Below, piece by piece: positions 13,840-19,304 of a stretch of DNA of 21,653 nt. A model generated the notes under the pieces. That model searched no databases and was not told where the DNA came from. It worked only from the letters and a program-made list of their open reading frames with translations. This DNA comes from a virus. The position numbers and the translations under genes are program-made. Where the stretch lies: the IMG/VR virus record IMGVR_UViG_3300025141_000902, positions 1 through 21,653 of that record. One strand, 5' to 3'. The first letter of the stretch is position 1. Every line of letters begins with the position of its first letter.

Positions 13840-13885
13840 CGTTCATCAGCATTAGCTGACGCAAGGAAGTAAGGGTAACTGAACT
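13840..13885 (+). promoter_or_regulatory. Degenerate glutamine-riboswitch-like element
   Basis: CGTTCATCAGC, an ATTA loop and GCTGACGCAAG match the 5' half of the intact riboswitch at 15225 almost base for base (P1 left strand and P2 hairpin). The following GGAAGTAAGG resembles the conserved core of this riboswitch class. The P3 hairpin is missing, and the 3' end reads CTGAAC instead of GAAGGAACG, so P1 can only pair as GTTCA/TGAAC. Binding of glutamine is doubtful. It lies directly before a start-less gene fragment, not a peptide gene with an ATG. Confidence 0.55.
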
Positions 13886-13910
13886 TCTCGTAAGATCAAA
13901 GCTGCAGATT

Positions 13911-14015
13911 GTCGCTGACGCTCTTAACGGTCACATCATTTACCAGACCGTTGTTAACCAAGACGGCACTAGCTACAAGCGAATCATCATTGAGTATGAG
14001 ATTAAACACGACTGA
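13911..14015 (+). pseudogene. Start-less duplicate of the 3' end of the 12738 gene
   Basis: This frame encodes VADALNGHIIYQTVVNQDG and then TSYKRIIIEYEIKHD, against VAKALNGHVIYQTVVNQDG and the same end in the 12738 gene. In this 34-codon stretch about twelve codons differ and about ten of those changes are silent. The frame is open back to a TGA at 13857 and the weaker similarity goes on upstream (ELLVRSKLQ against EVIVGAQLQ), but it has no ATG, GTG or TTG start. It is therefore a truncated paralogue, joined to the degenerate riboswitch just upstream. Confidence 0.8.
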
Positions 14016-14021
14016 TATAAT
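14013..14021 (+). promoter_or_regulatory. Extended -10 promoter (TGATATAAT)
   Basis: A perfect TATAAT (14016-14021) preceded by TGA forms an extended -10 element 32 bases before the ATG at 14054. The only -35-like hexamer (TTGAGT, 13990-13995) is 20 bases away, which the TGn extension could tolerate. It would drive the 14054-15185 pair with the host sigma-70-type polymerase. Confidence 0.6.
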
Positions 14022-14053
14022 GAACTGCGTTAAAATTAAATTACAGGAATCTT

Positions 14054-14233
14054 ATGGATCAACAGAAGAAACTTGTCAAACAAGCTGAATCATTAATGAA
14101 GAAGCTGTTTGATTTATCTATGGATGAAGCAATCCACGGTAATGCCGATAGGTCTAATCGACTTAACCGCATTGCTGAACTTTCTCTTAAACGATACAGC
14201 CGAAGATACTATGCGTTTAGCAAACCAAGATGA
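14054..14233 (+). CDS. Small basic helical protein (59 aa)
   Basis: ATG to TGA, beginning MDQQKKLVKQAESLMKKLFD and ending RYSRRYYAFSKPR. It reads as helices with Lys/Arg and ends very basic, so RNA, DNA or partner binding is possible. AGGA at 14045-14048 is a well-placed ribosome site, and an extended -10 lies upstream. The stop lies 23 bases inside the next gene. This frame differs from that of the longer upstream extension of the next gene, so the first 34 codons of that extension are best read as a shadow of this gene. Confidence 0.75.
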   Translation: MDQQKKLVKQAESLMKKLFDLSMDEAIHGNADRSNRLNRIAELSLKRYSRRYYAFSKPR

Positions 14234-15185
14234 AGGCATCGTAGGCCGACTAGCTTCAGTATTAACTGGAGGCACAGTTCCTGCATCTGAAGTATTCGCA
14301 TCCTATATGGATGAAAGAGACGCTTACTTACTAGACCCTCTATCAGCAGCAAGGCAGCTAGGAAGCAGTCAGCCCTACTTAAGAACCTTAATGGATCTTA
14401 CAGCTCAAGAGCAAGAGAGCTTAATGCGAAAGGTTGATGCTGGTTCCGTTGAAATAGATAGAATGCTTAGAGGCTTCGGCCTTACTACTAATATGGCAGG
14501 CGTTCGTAAGCCTGTCTTTACTTACCCGCTTGCTGAAGACGCTCATCTGAAACGGAATTATGTTCCCGTTAAAACAAAAGGAGCTGACGGGAAGGGGACT
14601 ATGGTTGAGTTTATTAACTTAACTCATACACCGATGATGGACTGGGATACCCCAGGCCCACATCACAATGATGCTAATGTCACGATGAGGCATCTAGGAG
14701 ATATTGAGGACGCTACAAGAGCCTATGTAGATAAGCACCCGGAATCTGAACTGCGGATTTATCGTAGTCCAGGCGGCTTCCGTGCTTGGGAAATGTCAGA
14801 TCAAATGGGTGTTCAAGACTTTGCACCTAGAGCTGAAGAGCTTAAAGTTGATCCTGACTATGCACGGATATCATTAGATGGTGCTAATAAAACTGTAGGA
14901 GATACAGGTATCCAAGTTGATCCTCCTGGATTCCGTTCTAGAATCTCACATAAGCCTGGTAGAGTTGATTGGGTTGCACAACCACTAATGACAATAAGTG
15001 GAACAGAAGCAATGGAAGACCCCCGTGCCCGACAACTAATACAAGTGTTACACGATGATCCTATCAAACGAGGATACTTAGATAGTGATGGAATGTCTCC
15101 TGATGCTATCAAGTTAATTGAAGCTGAATTACCTACAGCCTCTCGTGCATTACAACAAGAATTAAGAAGACGATTTAGAATCTAA
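14211..15185 (+). CDS. Uncharacterised protein with RIYR-type domain (324 aa)
   Basis: The start is taken at ATG 14211 (MRLANQDEG), overlapping the 59-residue gene. The frame is open further up to an ATG at 14109, but that part is covered by the other gene. Residues 1-110 are helical (GRLASVLTGGTVPASEVF, then YLRTLMDLTAQEQESLMRK). A second part from about residue 130 contains ELRIYRSPGGFRAWEMS, then DPDYARISLDGAN, then PGFRSRISHKPGRVDWV. This order (RIYRxxxGxR, DPxYxR, FRxRxxxKPxR) recalls an uncharacterised family found in bacteria, and the xPGG strand also recalls archaeo-eukaryotic primases. I cannot decide between them. The intact riboswitch lies just downstream. Confidence 0.75.
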   Translation: MRLANQDEGIVGRLASVLTGGTVPASEVFASYMDERDAYLLDPLSAARQLGSSQPYLRTLMDLTAQEQESLMRKVDAGSVEIDRMLRGFGLTTNMAGVRKPVFTYPLAEDAHLKRNYVPVKTKGADGKGTMVEFINLTHTPMMDWDTPGPHHNDANVTMRHLGDIEDATRAYVDKHPESELRIYRSPGGFRAWEMSDQMGVQDFAPRAEELKVDPDYARISLDGANKTVGDTGIQVDPPGFRSRISHKPGRVDWVAQPLMTISGTEAMEDPRARQLIQVLHDDPIKRGYLDSDGMSPDAIKLIEAELPTASRALQQELRRRFRI

Positions 15186-15208
15186 ACTTAAATCCAATCT
15201 TCTATTGC

Positions 15209-15214
15209 TAGAAT
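15209..15214 (+). promoter_or_regulatory. -10 element of the glutamine riboswitch transcript
   Basis: TAGAAT sits ten bases before the CGTTC that opens the riboswitch, so transcription would begin at the 5' edge of the RNA. The matching arrangement at 13825-13830 supports it. No convincing -35 box is seen, so an activator may be needed. In cyanobacteria NtcA often plays that part, but no clear GTA-N8-TAC site is visible. Confidence 0.55.
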
Positions 15215-15223
15215 AAACCTAGT

Positions 15224-15279
15224 GCGTTCATCAGCATAAGCTGACGCAAGTAAGCTCAAGAGAGGAGCTGAAGGAACGG
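15224..15279 (+). promoter_or_regulatory. Glutamine riboswitch, downstream-peptide class
   Basis: The element has all parts expected of the glutamine-binding RNAs first named glnA and downstream-peptide. P1 is CGTTC (15225-15229) with GAACG (15274-15278). P2 is TCAGC (15231-15235), loop ATAA, and GCTGA (15240-15244). The conserved core is CGCAAGTA, and P3 is AGCTC (15253-15257) with GAGCT (15265-15269). The 3' conserved GAAGGAAC is at 15270-15277. The class is known from marine picocyanobacteria, metagenomes and cyanophage and controls short peptide genes, as here. It reports host glutamine, hence nitrogen status. Confidence 0.88.
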
Positions 15280-15306
15280 GAATATTCAACCCTACTGGAG
15301 TATTCC
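15279..15306 (+). promoter_or_regulatory. Shine-Dalgarno-sequestering hairpin (riboswitch expression platform)
   Basis: GGAATATTC (15279-15287) pairs with GAGTATTCC (15298-15306) with one G-U pair. The right arm includes most of the ribosome site GGAG (15297-15300), seven bases before the ATG at 15308. The left arm begins at the last bases of riboswitch P1, so folding of P1 and of this hairpin could influence one another. This fits control of translation by glutamine. Confidence 0.65.
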
Positions 15307-15307
15307 A

Positions 15308-15454
15308 ATGTCTACTGTTCAAGCAAAAGGACTCGTTAACGTCCGCAACAAAATGGTCCGTGCCCAGAAAGAAGCACGTGCTGCTCAACAACGTGAACTG
15401 CCTAATCAGACTACTGTAACTTTGTGTTATCGCGGTGTGCCTTACGTTCGCTGA
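15308..15454 (+). CDS. Riboswitch-controlled 48-residue peptide (YRG motif, DUF4278/PirA-like end)
   Basis: ATG to TGA with GGAG seven bases upstream. The N-terminal two thirds are basic and helical (MSTVQAKGLVNVRNKMVRAQ, then KEARAAQQREL). The end is TVTLCYRGVPYVR, containing the LxYRGxxY motif of the cyanobacterial DUF4278 family, to which the PII-interacting peptide PirA belongs. In cyanobacteria, glutamine riboswitches and nitrogen regulators control short proteins that adjust glutamine synthetase (IF17) or arginine synthesis (PirA). A phage copy could reset host nitrogen flow during infection; this is inference. A strong terminator follows, so riboswitch, peptide and terminator form a self-contained cassette. 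Confidence 0.85.
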   Translation: MSTVQAKGLVNVRNKMVRAQKEARAAQQRELPNQTTVTLCYRGVPYVR

Positions 15455-15462
15455 TACTTATG

Positions 15463-15488
15463 CCTCTCCTAATGGAGAGGTTTTTTTT
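15463..15488 (+). terminator. Terminator after the riboswitch peptide gene
   Basis: A perfect CCTCTCC/GGAGAGG stem with TAAT loop is followed by eight T. It lies eight bases after the peptide stop, ending a transcript of about 260 bases that starts at the riboswitch. Confidence 0.95.
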
Positions 15489-15601
15489 ATTTCCAATAAC
15501 TGAACTGTCTATTGTATTATTATTGCCTCCCCTAATCAATAGATAATACGTTAAACTTAATTAACGCAAACAATAAGTTTGCTCAATATATTACTTTTAT
15601 T

Positions 15602-15988
15602 ATGATTTCTATTATCTCAAAAGCTGCAGCAGTCGTATGTGTTAGCTGCCTTGGTGCAACTTCAGTCTTCGCTGCTCCTTATGTCAATGTAGAGAACAAC
15701 AGTGGTTTCTATGACAATGAATTCGGTGGTGGTTCCACTGACCTTCACCTTGGATTTGAAGCTAACCTTAGTGATTCCGTAGGTTTCTATGCTCAAGGTG
15801 GTCCTCAAATTCAGCACGTTAAAGATGCTGATTCTCAGACTGAATACTCAGGTAAGGTTGGCGCTAGTGTAGCGATCACTGATCACCTGGGAGCCTATGG
15901 TGAAGTTGCTGCTGTTACGAACAACAAAGAGTTCTCACCTGATACCTTGAATGTCGGCACCAAGCTTGGAGTTAAGTATACCTTCTGA
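15602..15988 (+). CDS. Small exported outer-membrane-like beta-barrel protein (128 aa)
   Basis: Residues 1-25 are a signal peptide (ISIISKAAAVVCVSCLGAT, cleavage after SVFAA). The mature part alternates strands typical of a small eight-strand barrel: YVNVENNSGFYDNEFGG, DLHLGFEANLSDSVGFYAQGG, YSGKVGASVAITDHLGAYGE and LNVGTKLGVKYTF. The final Phe after alternating hydrophobics matches the C-terminal signature of outer-membrane barrels. Such a protein could alter the host envelope (superinfection exclusion) or reach the virion surface. It stands alone between two terminators, so it has its own promoter in the AT-rich 15489-15601 gap, where I see no clear boxes. Confidence 0.75.
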   Translation: MISIISKAAAVVCVSCLGATSVFAAPYVNVENNSGFYDNEFGGGSTDLHLGFEANLSDSVGFYAQGGPQIQHVKDADSQTEYSGKVGASVAITDHLGAYGEVAAVTNNKEFSPDTLNVGTKLGVKYTF

Positions 15989-16002
15989 TATAACATCTAC
16001 AT

Positions 16003-16027
16003 CCCCTCCTAACGGAGGGGTTTTTTT
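16003..16027 (+). terminator. Terminator after the barrel protein gene
   Basis: A CCCCTCC/GGAGGGG stem with TAAC loop is followed by seven T. It is nearly the same as the terminator at 15463, with the same loop type. It has no A-run on its left side, so it acts rightward and not on the convergent 16038 gene. Confidence 0.95.
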
Positions 16028-16037
16028 ATGTTCTATT

Positions 16038-16370
16038 TTAAAACCCTGGTAGATCTAAATCAATCCCAAGTCCCTGCATATTATATTCCTTATAGATATC
16101 ACCAAGGCCTGAATCTGCAATACCTTCATTCTTAAGCTGATCACTGCGGCGATTCTGAGCACCTACATCACGCATACGATCCTGCTGAATATGACGACCG
16201 TGTCTCCACTCAGGACTCGTAGTACCACCAGTACCAGGTGTTGAAGTCTGGGTACGCTTCGGTGCATTTGTTTGCCACGCCTGCTGACCACGCCATGCTT
16301 TAACCTGCTTGAGAGCCTGTTGTCTATTTTTGTAGGCTCCACTCTGGTTATAATCAGAGCGGTCCCTCAT
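16038..16370 (-). CDS. Hypothetical Gln/Arg/Gly-rich protein (110 aa)
   Basis: The start is set at the internal Met (MRDRSDYNQSG) because AGGAGG lies six bases before it; the longer frame to 16412 has no ribosome site. The protein is polar and probably disordered for most of its length (YKNRQQALKQVKAWRGQQAW, then Thr/Gly-rich, then WRHGRHIQQDRMRDVGAQNR), ending in a hydrophobic tail (YNMQGLGIDLDLPGF). This composition is common in small cyanophage virion-associated proteins. No function can be read. Confidence 0.7.
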   Translation of the reverse strand: MRDRSDYNQSGAYKNRQQALKQVKAWRGQQAWQTNAPKRTQTSTPGTGGTTSPEWRHGRHIQQDRMRDVGAQNRRSDQLKNEGIADSGLGDIYKEYNMQGLGIDLDLPGF

Positions 16371-16454
16371 GTTTAGCCTCCTTCTATCAATAGGTTTATT
16401 TCTAAGATTCACAATGTCTAATAATACCTATCGTTACTTTTATATTATAAGAAA

Positions 16455-16679
16455 TTACTGAATACCAACTTGCTGCTTGAGTTCACTAACTGCTTTAGCG
16501 AAAGGTATCAGTGTCTTCATTGTTTTCTCAATAATCTTATCTTCTTGTACAGCAGCAACAGCTTCCAGTACCTTCACTCTCTCGTCAAGGCTTACAATTG
16601 TCTTATGATCCTCTCGAATTTTTTTACCACATCCAATTGCAACAAGTACGGCAGCCAGGGGTCCGATTACGAATTCCAT
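16455..16679 (-). CDS. Small membrane plus coiled-coil protein (74 aa)
   Basis: Residues 1-18 form a membrane segment (MEFVIGPLAAVLVAIGCG), followed by a basic patch (KKIREDHK) and a coiled coil to the end (SLDERVKVLEAVAAVQEDK and on, closing SELKQQVGIQ). It has the same plan as the 80-residue protein at 17433, which suggests paralogues or two parts of one membrane device. In phages this plan occurs among holin/spanin-like and membrane-anchored proteins. No Shine-Dalgarno sequence is visible. Confidence 0.65.
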   Translation of the reverse strand: MEFVIGPLAAVLVAIGCGKKIREDHKTIVSLDERVKVLEAVAAVQEDKIIEKTMKTLIPFAKAVSELKQQVGIQ

Positions 16680-16713
16680 ATCTAGTTATTAACTAATCGT
16701 AGTCTAGCGGAAA

Positions 16714-17037
16714 TTACATCAACATAAGGGGGTCGTCATCTAGATCATCATTCTCGTATCCTTCGTCATCTATATTCGATGGAAGATTATCATCTGCCAT
16801 AGTCAATAGATCAACAAACGTTTCTTCACTTATGATTTCAGGCAGGCCGCCCTGTGTTTCTTCAATCTTAAAAATGATACCGTTTGAATGCAATGATTCC
16901 TGGATCCCATTCTTCTGCTCCATTCGAGAACGCAGCAACTTTACGGCAGTTTTCTCTAAAGCGTGACGACTCATGCGTGATACTTCATACCTCGCACGTT
17001 GTAAGGCGAACCGCTGCTCGATCGTCAAGGTGTTCAT
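16714..17037 (-). CDS. NblA-like protein with acidic C-terminal extension (107 aa)
   Basis: NblA is the small adaptor that delivers phycobilisomes to Clp protease when cyanobacteria lack nitrogen, and some cyanophages carry it. The first 50 residues follow the NblA pattern: LTIEQRFALQRARYEVSRMS (4-23) matches L(S/T)(I/L)EQxFxL....V..MS, followed by a helix ALEKTAVKLLRSRMEQKN in the position of the second NblA helix. At 107 residues it is longer than the usual about 60; the extra part is acidic and ends DDLDDDPLMLM. A GGAG lies nine bases before the ATG. It overlaps the HNH gene by 53 nt. Other helical-hairpin proteins remain possible. Confidence 0.5.
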   Translation of the reverse strand: MNTLTIEQRFALQRARYEVSRMSRHALEKTAVKLLRSRMEQKNGIQESLHSNGIIFKIEETQGGLPEIISEETFVDLLTMADDNLPSNIDDEGYENDDLDDDPLMLM

Positions 17038-17383
17038 TAACTAAATCTCCATCAACATAACGTTTGTTTTGAATCCACTCTTCTATTAATTCTTTTACCA
17101 CAGCATTGTAGAAGTCCTGCTGTTCATACCACTGTAGCCAATTATTAGAACCTTTTGCGTGATTACAGGATTTACATGCTGGCACTAGGTTAGAGCGTAA
17201 GTTGCTCCCGCCCTTTGATTTTGGTCTTAAATGGTCTAGTGTTGTTGCCCTTTGTTCTCTACAATAAGCACATAGCCCTCCGAATGAATAACGTATTGAA
17301 TTTCGGAACTGCTTTTTAGCAGAACCTGAGGAGAGACAGTTGAGGGAATAAAGGATTTCCCCCCAACTTTCTGCGTATTTCAT
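16985..17383 (-). CDS. HNH endonuclease
   Basis: 132 residues with a complete HNH core: CAYC (38-41), TLDHLRPKSKGGSNLRSNLV (48-67) holding D50, H51 and N65, and CKSCNHAKGSN (70-80) with the second zinc Cys pair and N74. The four Cys bind structural zinc and H51/N65/N74 form the active site. Stand-alone HNH enzymes of this size in cyanophages are either homing endonucleases or packaging helpers. With no terminase gene near, homing or genome-cutting is more likely. The end overlaps the NblA-like gene by 53 nt in another frame. Confidence 0.9.
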   Translation of the reverse strand: MKYAESWGEILYSLNCLSSGSAKKQFRNSIRYSFGGLCAYCREQRATTLDHLRPKSKGGSNLRSNLVPACKSCNHAKGSNNWLQWYEQQDFYNAVVKELIEEWIQNKRYVDGDLVNEHLDDRAAVRLTTCEV

Positions 17384-17432
17384 ACAGTTGTTATTCGCAA
17401 CTTACCTCAAATTCTAATGAGGGTATGAATCG

Positions 17433-17675
17433 TCAATGCCTGTTGCGGCTATTAGTAACTAATGCATCAAGTTTATTTTCAATACGTTCCATATGACCTT
17501 CCATACGATCAACCATAACTGCTAAGTCTTCTTTGCTTACATAAGCTTGAGCAATTCTCAATTCAATTTTATCTATACGCTTATCCAATTCAAGTATCCT
17601 ACCATAGATACGATTAGTTAAAACGAAACCGCCAGTCACCATAGCAACAAGGGCACTTACTCCTGCTTCTACCAT
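17433..17675 (-). CDS. Small membrane plus coiled-coil protein (80 aa)
   Basis: AAGGAG stands six bases before the ATG, so the start is firm. Residues 3-20 are a membrane segment (EAGVSALVAMVTGGFVLT), and from residue 24 there is a long coiled coil (RILELDKRIDKIELRIAQ, then VMVDRMEGHMERIENKLDAL). The plan matches the 74-residue protein at 16455. Cyanophages commonly carry one such short protein near their lysis genes; a holin or anti-holin type role is possible but unproven. Confidence 0.7.
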   Translation of the reverse strand: MVEAGVSALVAMVTGGFVLTNRIYGRILELDKRIDKIELRIAQAYVSKEDLAVMVDRMEGHMERIENKLDALVTNSRNRH

Positions 17676-17735
17676 TTTAAACTCCTTATAAGCAGGTTGC
17701 TTAACTAGTTAATCACTCTCTACATTTTACTAATT

Positions 17736-18497
17736 TCAGAGAGGTATCTCCTGCATAGCTTCCCACTTATCTTCTAATTCAATTAGCCCATAGTGCTGTG
17801 TCATTGAGTTTGATGAATGCCCCATCAGTGCTTGTTGAATTGTAAATTCAATCTTTGCTCTCATCATGCGTGCTCTGAAGTAATGTCTCAAAGCGTGGTA
17901 GTTACCTTTACAGTAACGAGCAATCCTATGTTGTTCTGCTTTTGATGATCGTTCCATCTTCCACTTCTTCGCATAAGGCAGCCACGAAGGATGAATAGGC
18001 ACCTCTCTTATGGAAGCGTCATTCTTCAAACGTCTTGCCTCTGTGTGATACAAGTCAATATAAGGGATGTCCGTTTCTATATGGATATCTCTTGACTCAA
18101 GTCCACCTAACTCTTCCAGTCGCATACCGTGTGCCCAGATTCCAAGAAAGAACGGGCAGTCATGTAGTCTTTCAAATTCCTCAAATCTTCTTGTCTTGTA
18201 GCGTCTTTTGGAAGGCTTGAGTCCAAACTTTAGTCCCTCCCATACATTGACTTCAAGTTTCCCCATGTGTTTCCCAAGCTTCCATAGTGCCTCTAGGTTT
18301 GCGATATCCTGCCTCAAAGTTCCATCGCAATGTTGATAAGGACGATTCTCTCTGAATTCCCGTGCGTCATCCACGGTGAATGTGGTGTAGTCCGCGTCCA
18401 GCAATGGCTTGGCGGAATTCAGAATTCTTATTTGGCTTGACTCTTCCCTTTTCTTAATCTTGAAACTGTATTGAATCAGGTCGTAGACGGTGTTCAT
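17736..18497 (-). CDS. int: Tyrosine recombinase (phage integrase)
   Basis: 253 residues. The start is at MNTVYDLIQY because AAGGAG lies six bases upstream; the longer frame to 18734 runs through a repeat array and has no ribosome site. The catalytic set is complete: R126 (AHGMRLEELGGL), K158 (RRLKNDASIREVPIHP), H201 and R204 (NYHALRHYF), H227 (LMGHSSNSMT) and the nucleophile Y236 (QHYGL). The N-terminal core-binding part is about 100 residues. It recombines phage and host attachment sites. The region just upstream has three direct repeats and two inverted repeats that look like an attP. Confidence 0.93.
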   Translation of the reverse strand: MNTVYDLIQYSFKIKKREESSQIRILNSAKPLLDADYTTFTVDDAREFRENRPYQHCDGTLRQDIANLEALWKLGKHMGKLEVNVWEGLKFGLKPSKRRYKTRRFEEFERLHDCPFFLGIWAHGMRLEELGGLESRDIHIETDIPYIDLYHTEARRLKNDASIREVPIHPSWLPYAKKWKMERSSKAEQHRIARYCKGNYHALRHYFRARMMRAKIEFTIQQALMGHSSNSMTQHYGLIELEDKWEAMQEIPL

Positions 18498-18570
18498 GTT
18501 AGGCTCCTTGAATATAAACCACTTCACACAAAACTTTACCAGATCAGAGCCGTTAGCGGGGGTTGTTTTT

Positions 18571-18650
18571 TGTGAGAAGCATCCCCTAGGCTTGTTCTGT
18601 GAAAAACATCCCGAAGACCTCGAATGGGGTGATTCTGTGAGAATCATCCC
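18571..18650. repeat. Three direct repeats upstream of the integrase gene (arm-type sites?)
   Basis: The 15-base unit TGTGARAAnCATCCC occurs at 18571-18585, 18598-18612 and 18636-18650, each preceded by TTYT or TTT. Starts are 27 and 38 bases apart. The third copy lies inside a hairpin-capable palindrome (GGGGTGATTC, TGTGA, GAATCATCCC; 18626-18650). Regularly spaced units beside an integrase resemble the arm-type binding sites of an attP, or operators of the int promoter. Confidence 0.75.
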
Positions 18651-18702
18651 GATGATCTTCAGTGCCTTGTCTACGACTGCTAAGTCTGGGTAAGCGTCTT
18701 GT

Positions 18703-18734
18703 GTGCTGTGGCTATGAAAAAGGTAGCACAGCAC
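18703..18734. repeat. Inverted repeat, possible attP core
   Basis: GTGCTGTGGCTA (18703-18714) and TAGCACAGCAC (18724-18734) are reverse complements with one extra G, separated by nine bases. Imperfect inverted arms around a 6-9 base spacer are what a tyrosine-recombinase core site looks like. It is not followed by a T-run on either strand, so it is not a normal terminator, although it does lie just after the end of the leftward 18750 gene. Confidence 0.4.
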
Positions 18735-18749
18735 CTCGCTTTTGTCAGC

Positions 18750-19019
18750 TCAACCGTTTGCCGTCAGATGTTCCATCTCTGCGTGCATCAGATCACTTAA
18801 GTGTGACACCTGTGAACAGGCACCGATGATTAACCCACGCTGATTAGGCGTAAGGTCTGCTGATTCTGCGTCTTCAGATAGCACAGAAGAGATACTCCCA
18901 AGGCACATAATAATTGCCGGTAATCCCCAACGTTCTACAAGTGAATGCATCGTAGAAAGCAGGGGGTCACTCCCATTCTCTACGGCTTCCCAAAAGTCGG
19001 CACGTTCTTGCGTATCCAT
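18750..19019 (-). CDS. Hypothetical helical protein (89 aa)
   Basis: Unrecognised. Mostly helix: QERADFWEAVENGSDPLLST, MHSLVERWGLPAIIMCLGSI (hydrophobic but short), a polar acidic loop (SEDAESADLTPN), then GLIIGACSQVSHLSDLMHAE. It ends MEHLTANG. It might associate with a membrane or be a small soluble bundle. It lies between the holin-like gene and the integrase region, on the same strand, with no ribosome site visible. Confidence 0.65.
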   Translation of the reverse strand: MDTQERADFWEAVENGSDPLLSTMHSLVERWGLPAIIMCLGSISSVLSEDAESADLTPNQRGLIIGACSQVSHLSDLMHAEMEHLTANG

Positions 19020-19061
19020 AAGTCACACCATTGATATCCCTATTGTAATAAACAATAGGCA

Positions 19062-19304
19062 TCAAGCACGGGGGGGCTCTTCCTTCTTCTTATCATCCTT
19101 GTCATCGTCCTCTTTACTATTAACCCTAGTGATGCCGTAGCTAGCTAGGACAGTGGTGACTAGTGAGCTGATGAAGGCTGCATCTACATTGGATGCATAT
19201 CCAAAATAGCTAGCAGTTAATACAGCTAACGCCCAAGTCAGTACCCCGGCTGGTGCCAGGTTCATAACGATATCTTTGATGATACCGTTCTTCTTATTGC
19301 CCAT
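19062..19304 (-). CDS. Putative holin (80 aa, two membrane segments)
   Basis: Starts at MGNKKNGIIKD; a Met ten codons earlier (19334) is possible and neither has a Shine-Dalgarno sequence. Two hydrophobic helices (LAPAGVLTWALAVLTASYFG and AAFISSLVTTVLASYGI) are joined by a short loop (YASNVD), then a very charged tail (SKEDDDKDDKKKEEPPRA). Two segments plus a charged C-terminal tail is the plan of class II holins, which open the inner membrane at lysis. The peptidase at 20720 would be its lysin partner. Confidence 0.55.
   Translation of the reverse strand: MGNKKNGIIKDIVMNLAPAGVLTWALAVLTASYFGYASNVDAAFISSLVTTVLASYGITRVNSKEDDDKDDKKKEEPPRA

Noticed and set aside
14109-14210. Upstream extension of the 14211 gene
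   Set aside because: It overlaps the 59-residue gene at 14054 in a different frame, has no ribosome site, and its composition differs from the rest of the protein.
18498-18734. N-terminal extension of the integrase reading frame
   Set aside because: The extension encodes the direct repeats as GCFSQ units, has no ribosome site, and the internal ATG at 18497 has AAGGAG at ideal spacing, so it is treated as non-coding.
18703-18734. Inverted repeat as a rho-independent terminator for the 18750 gene
   Set aside because: No T-run follows the stem on the leftward strand, so an attachment core or other protein site is more likely.
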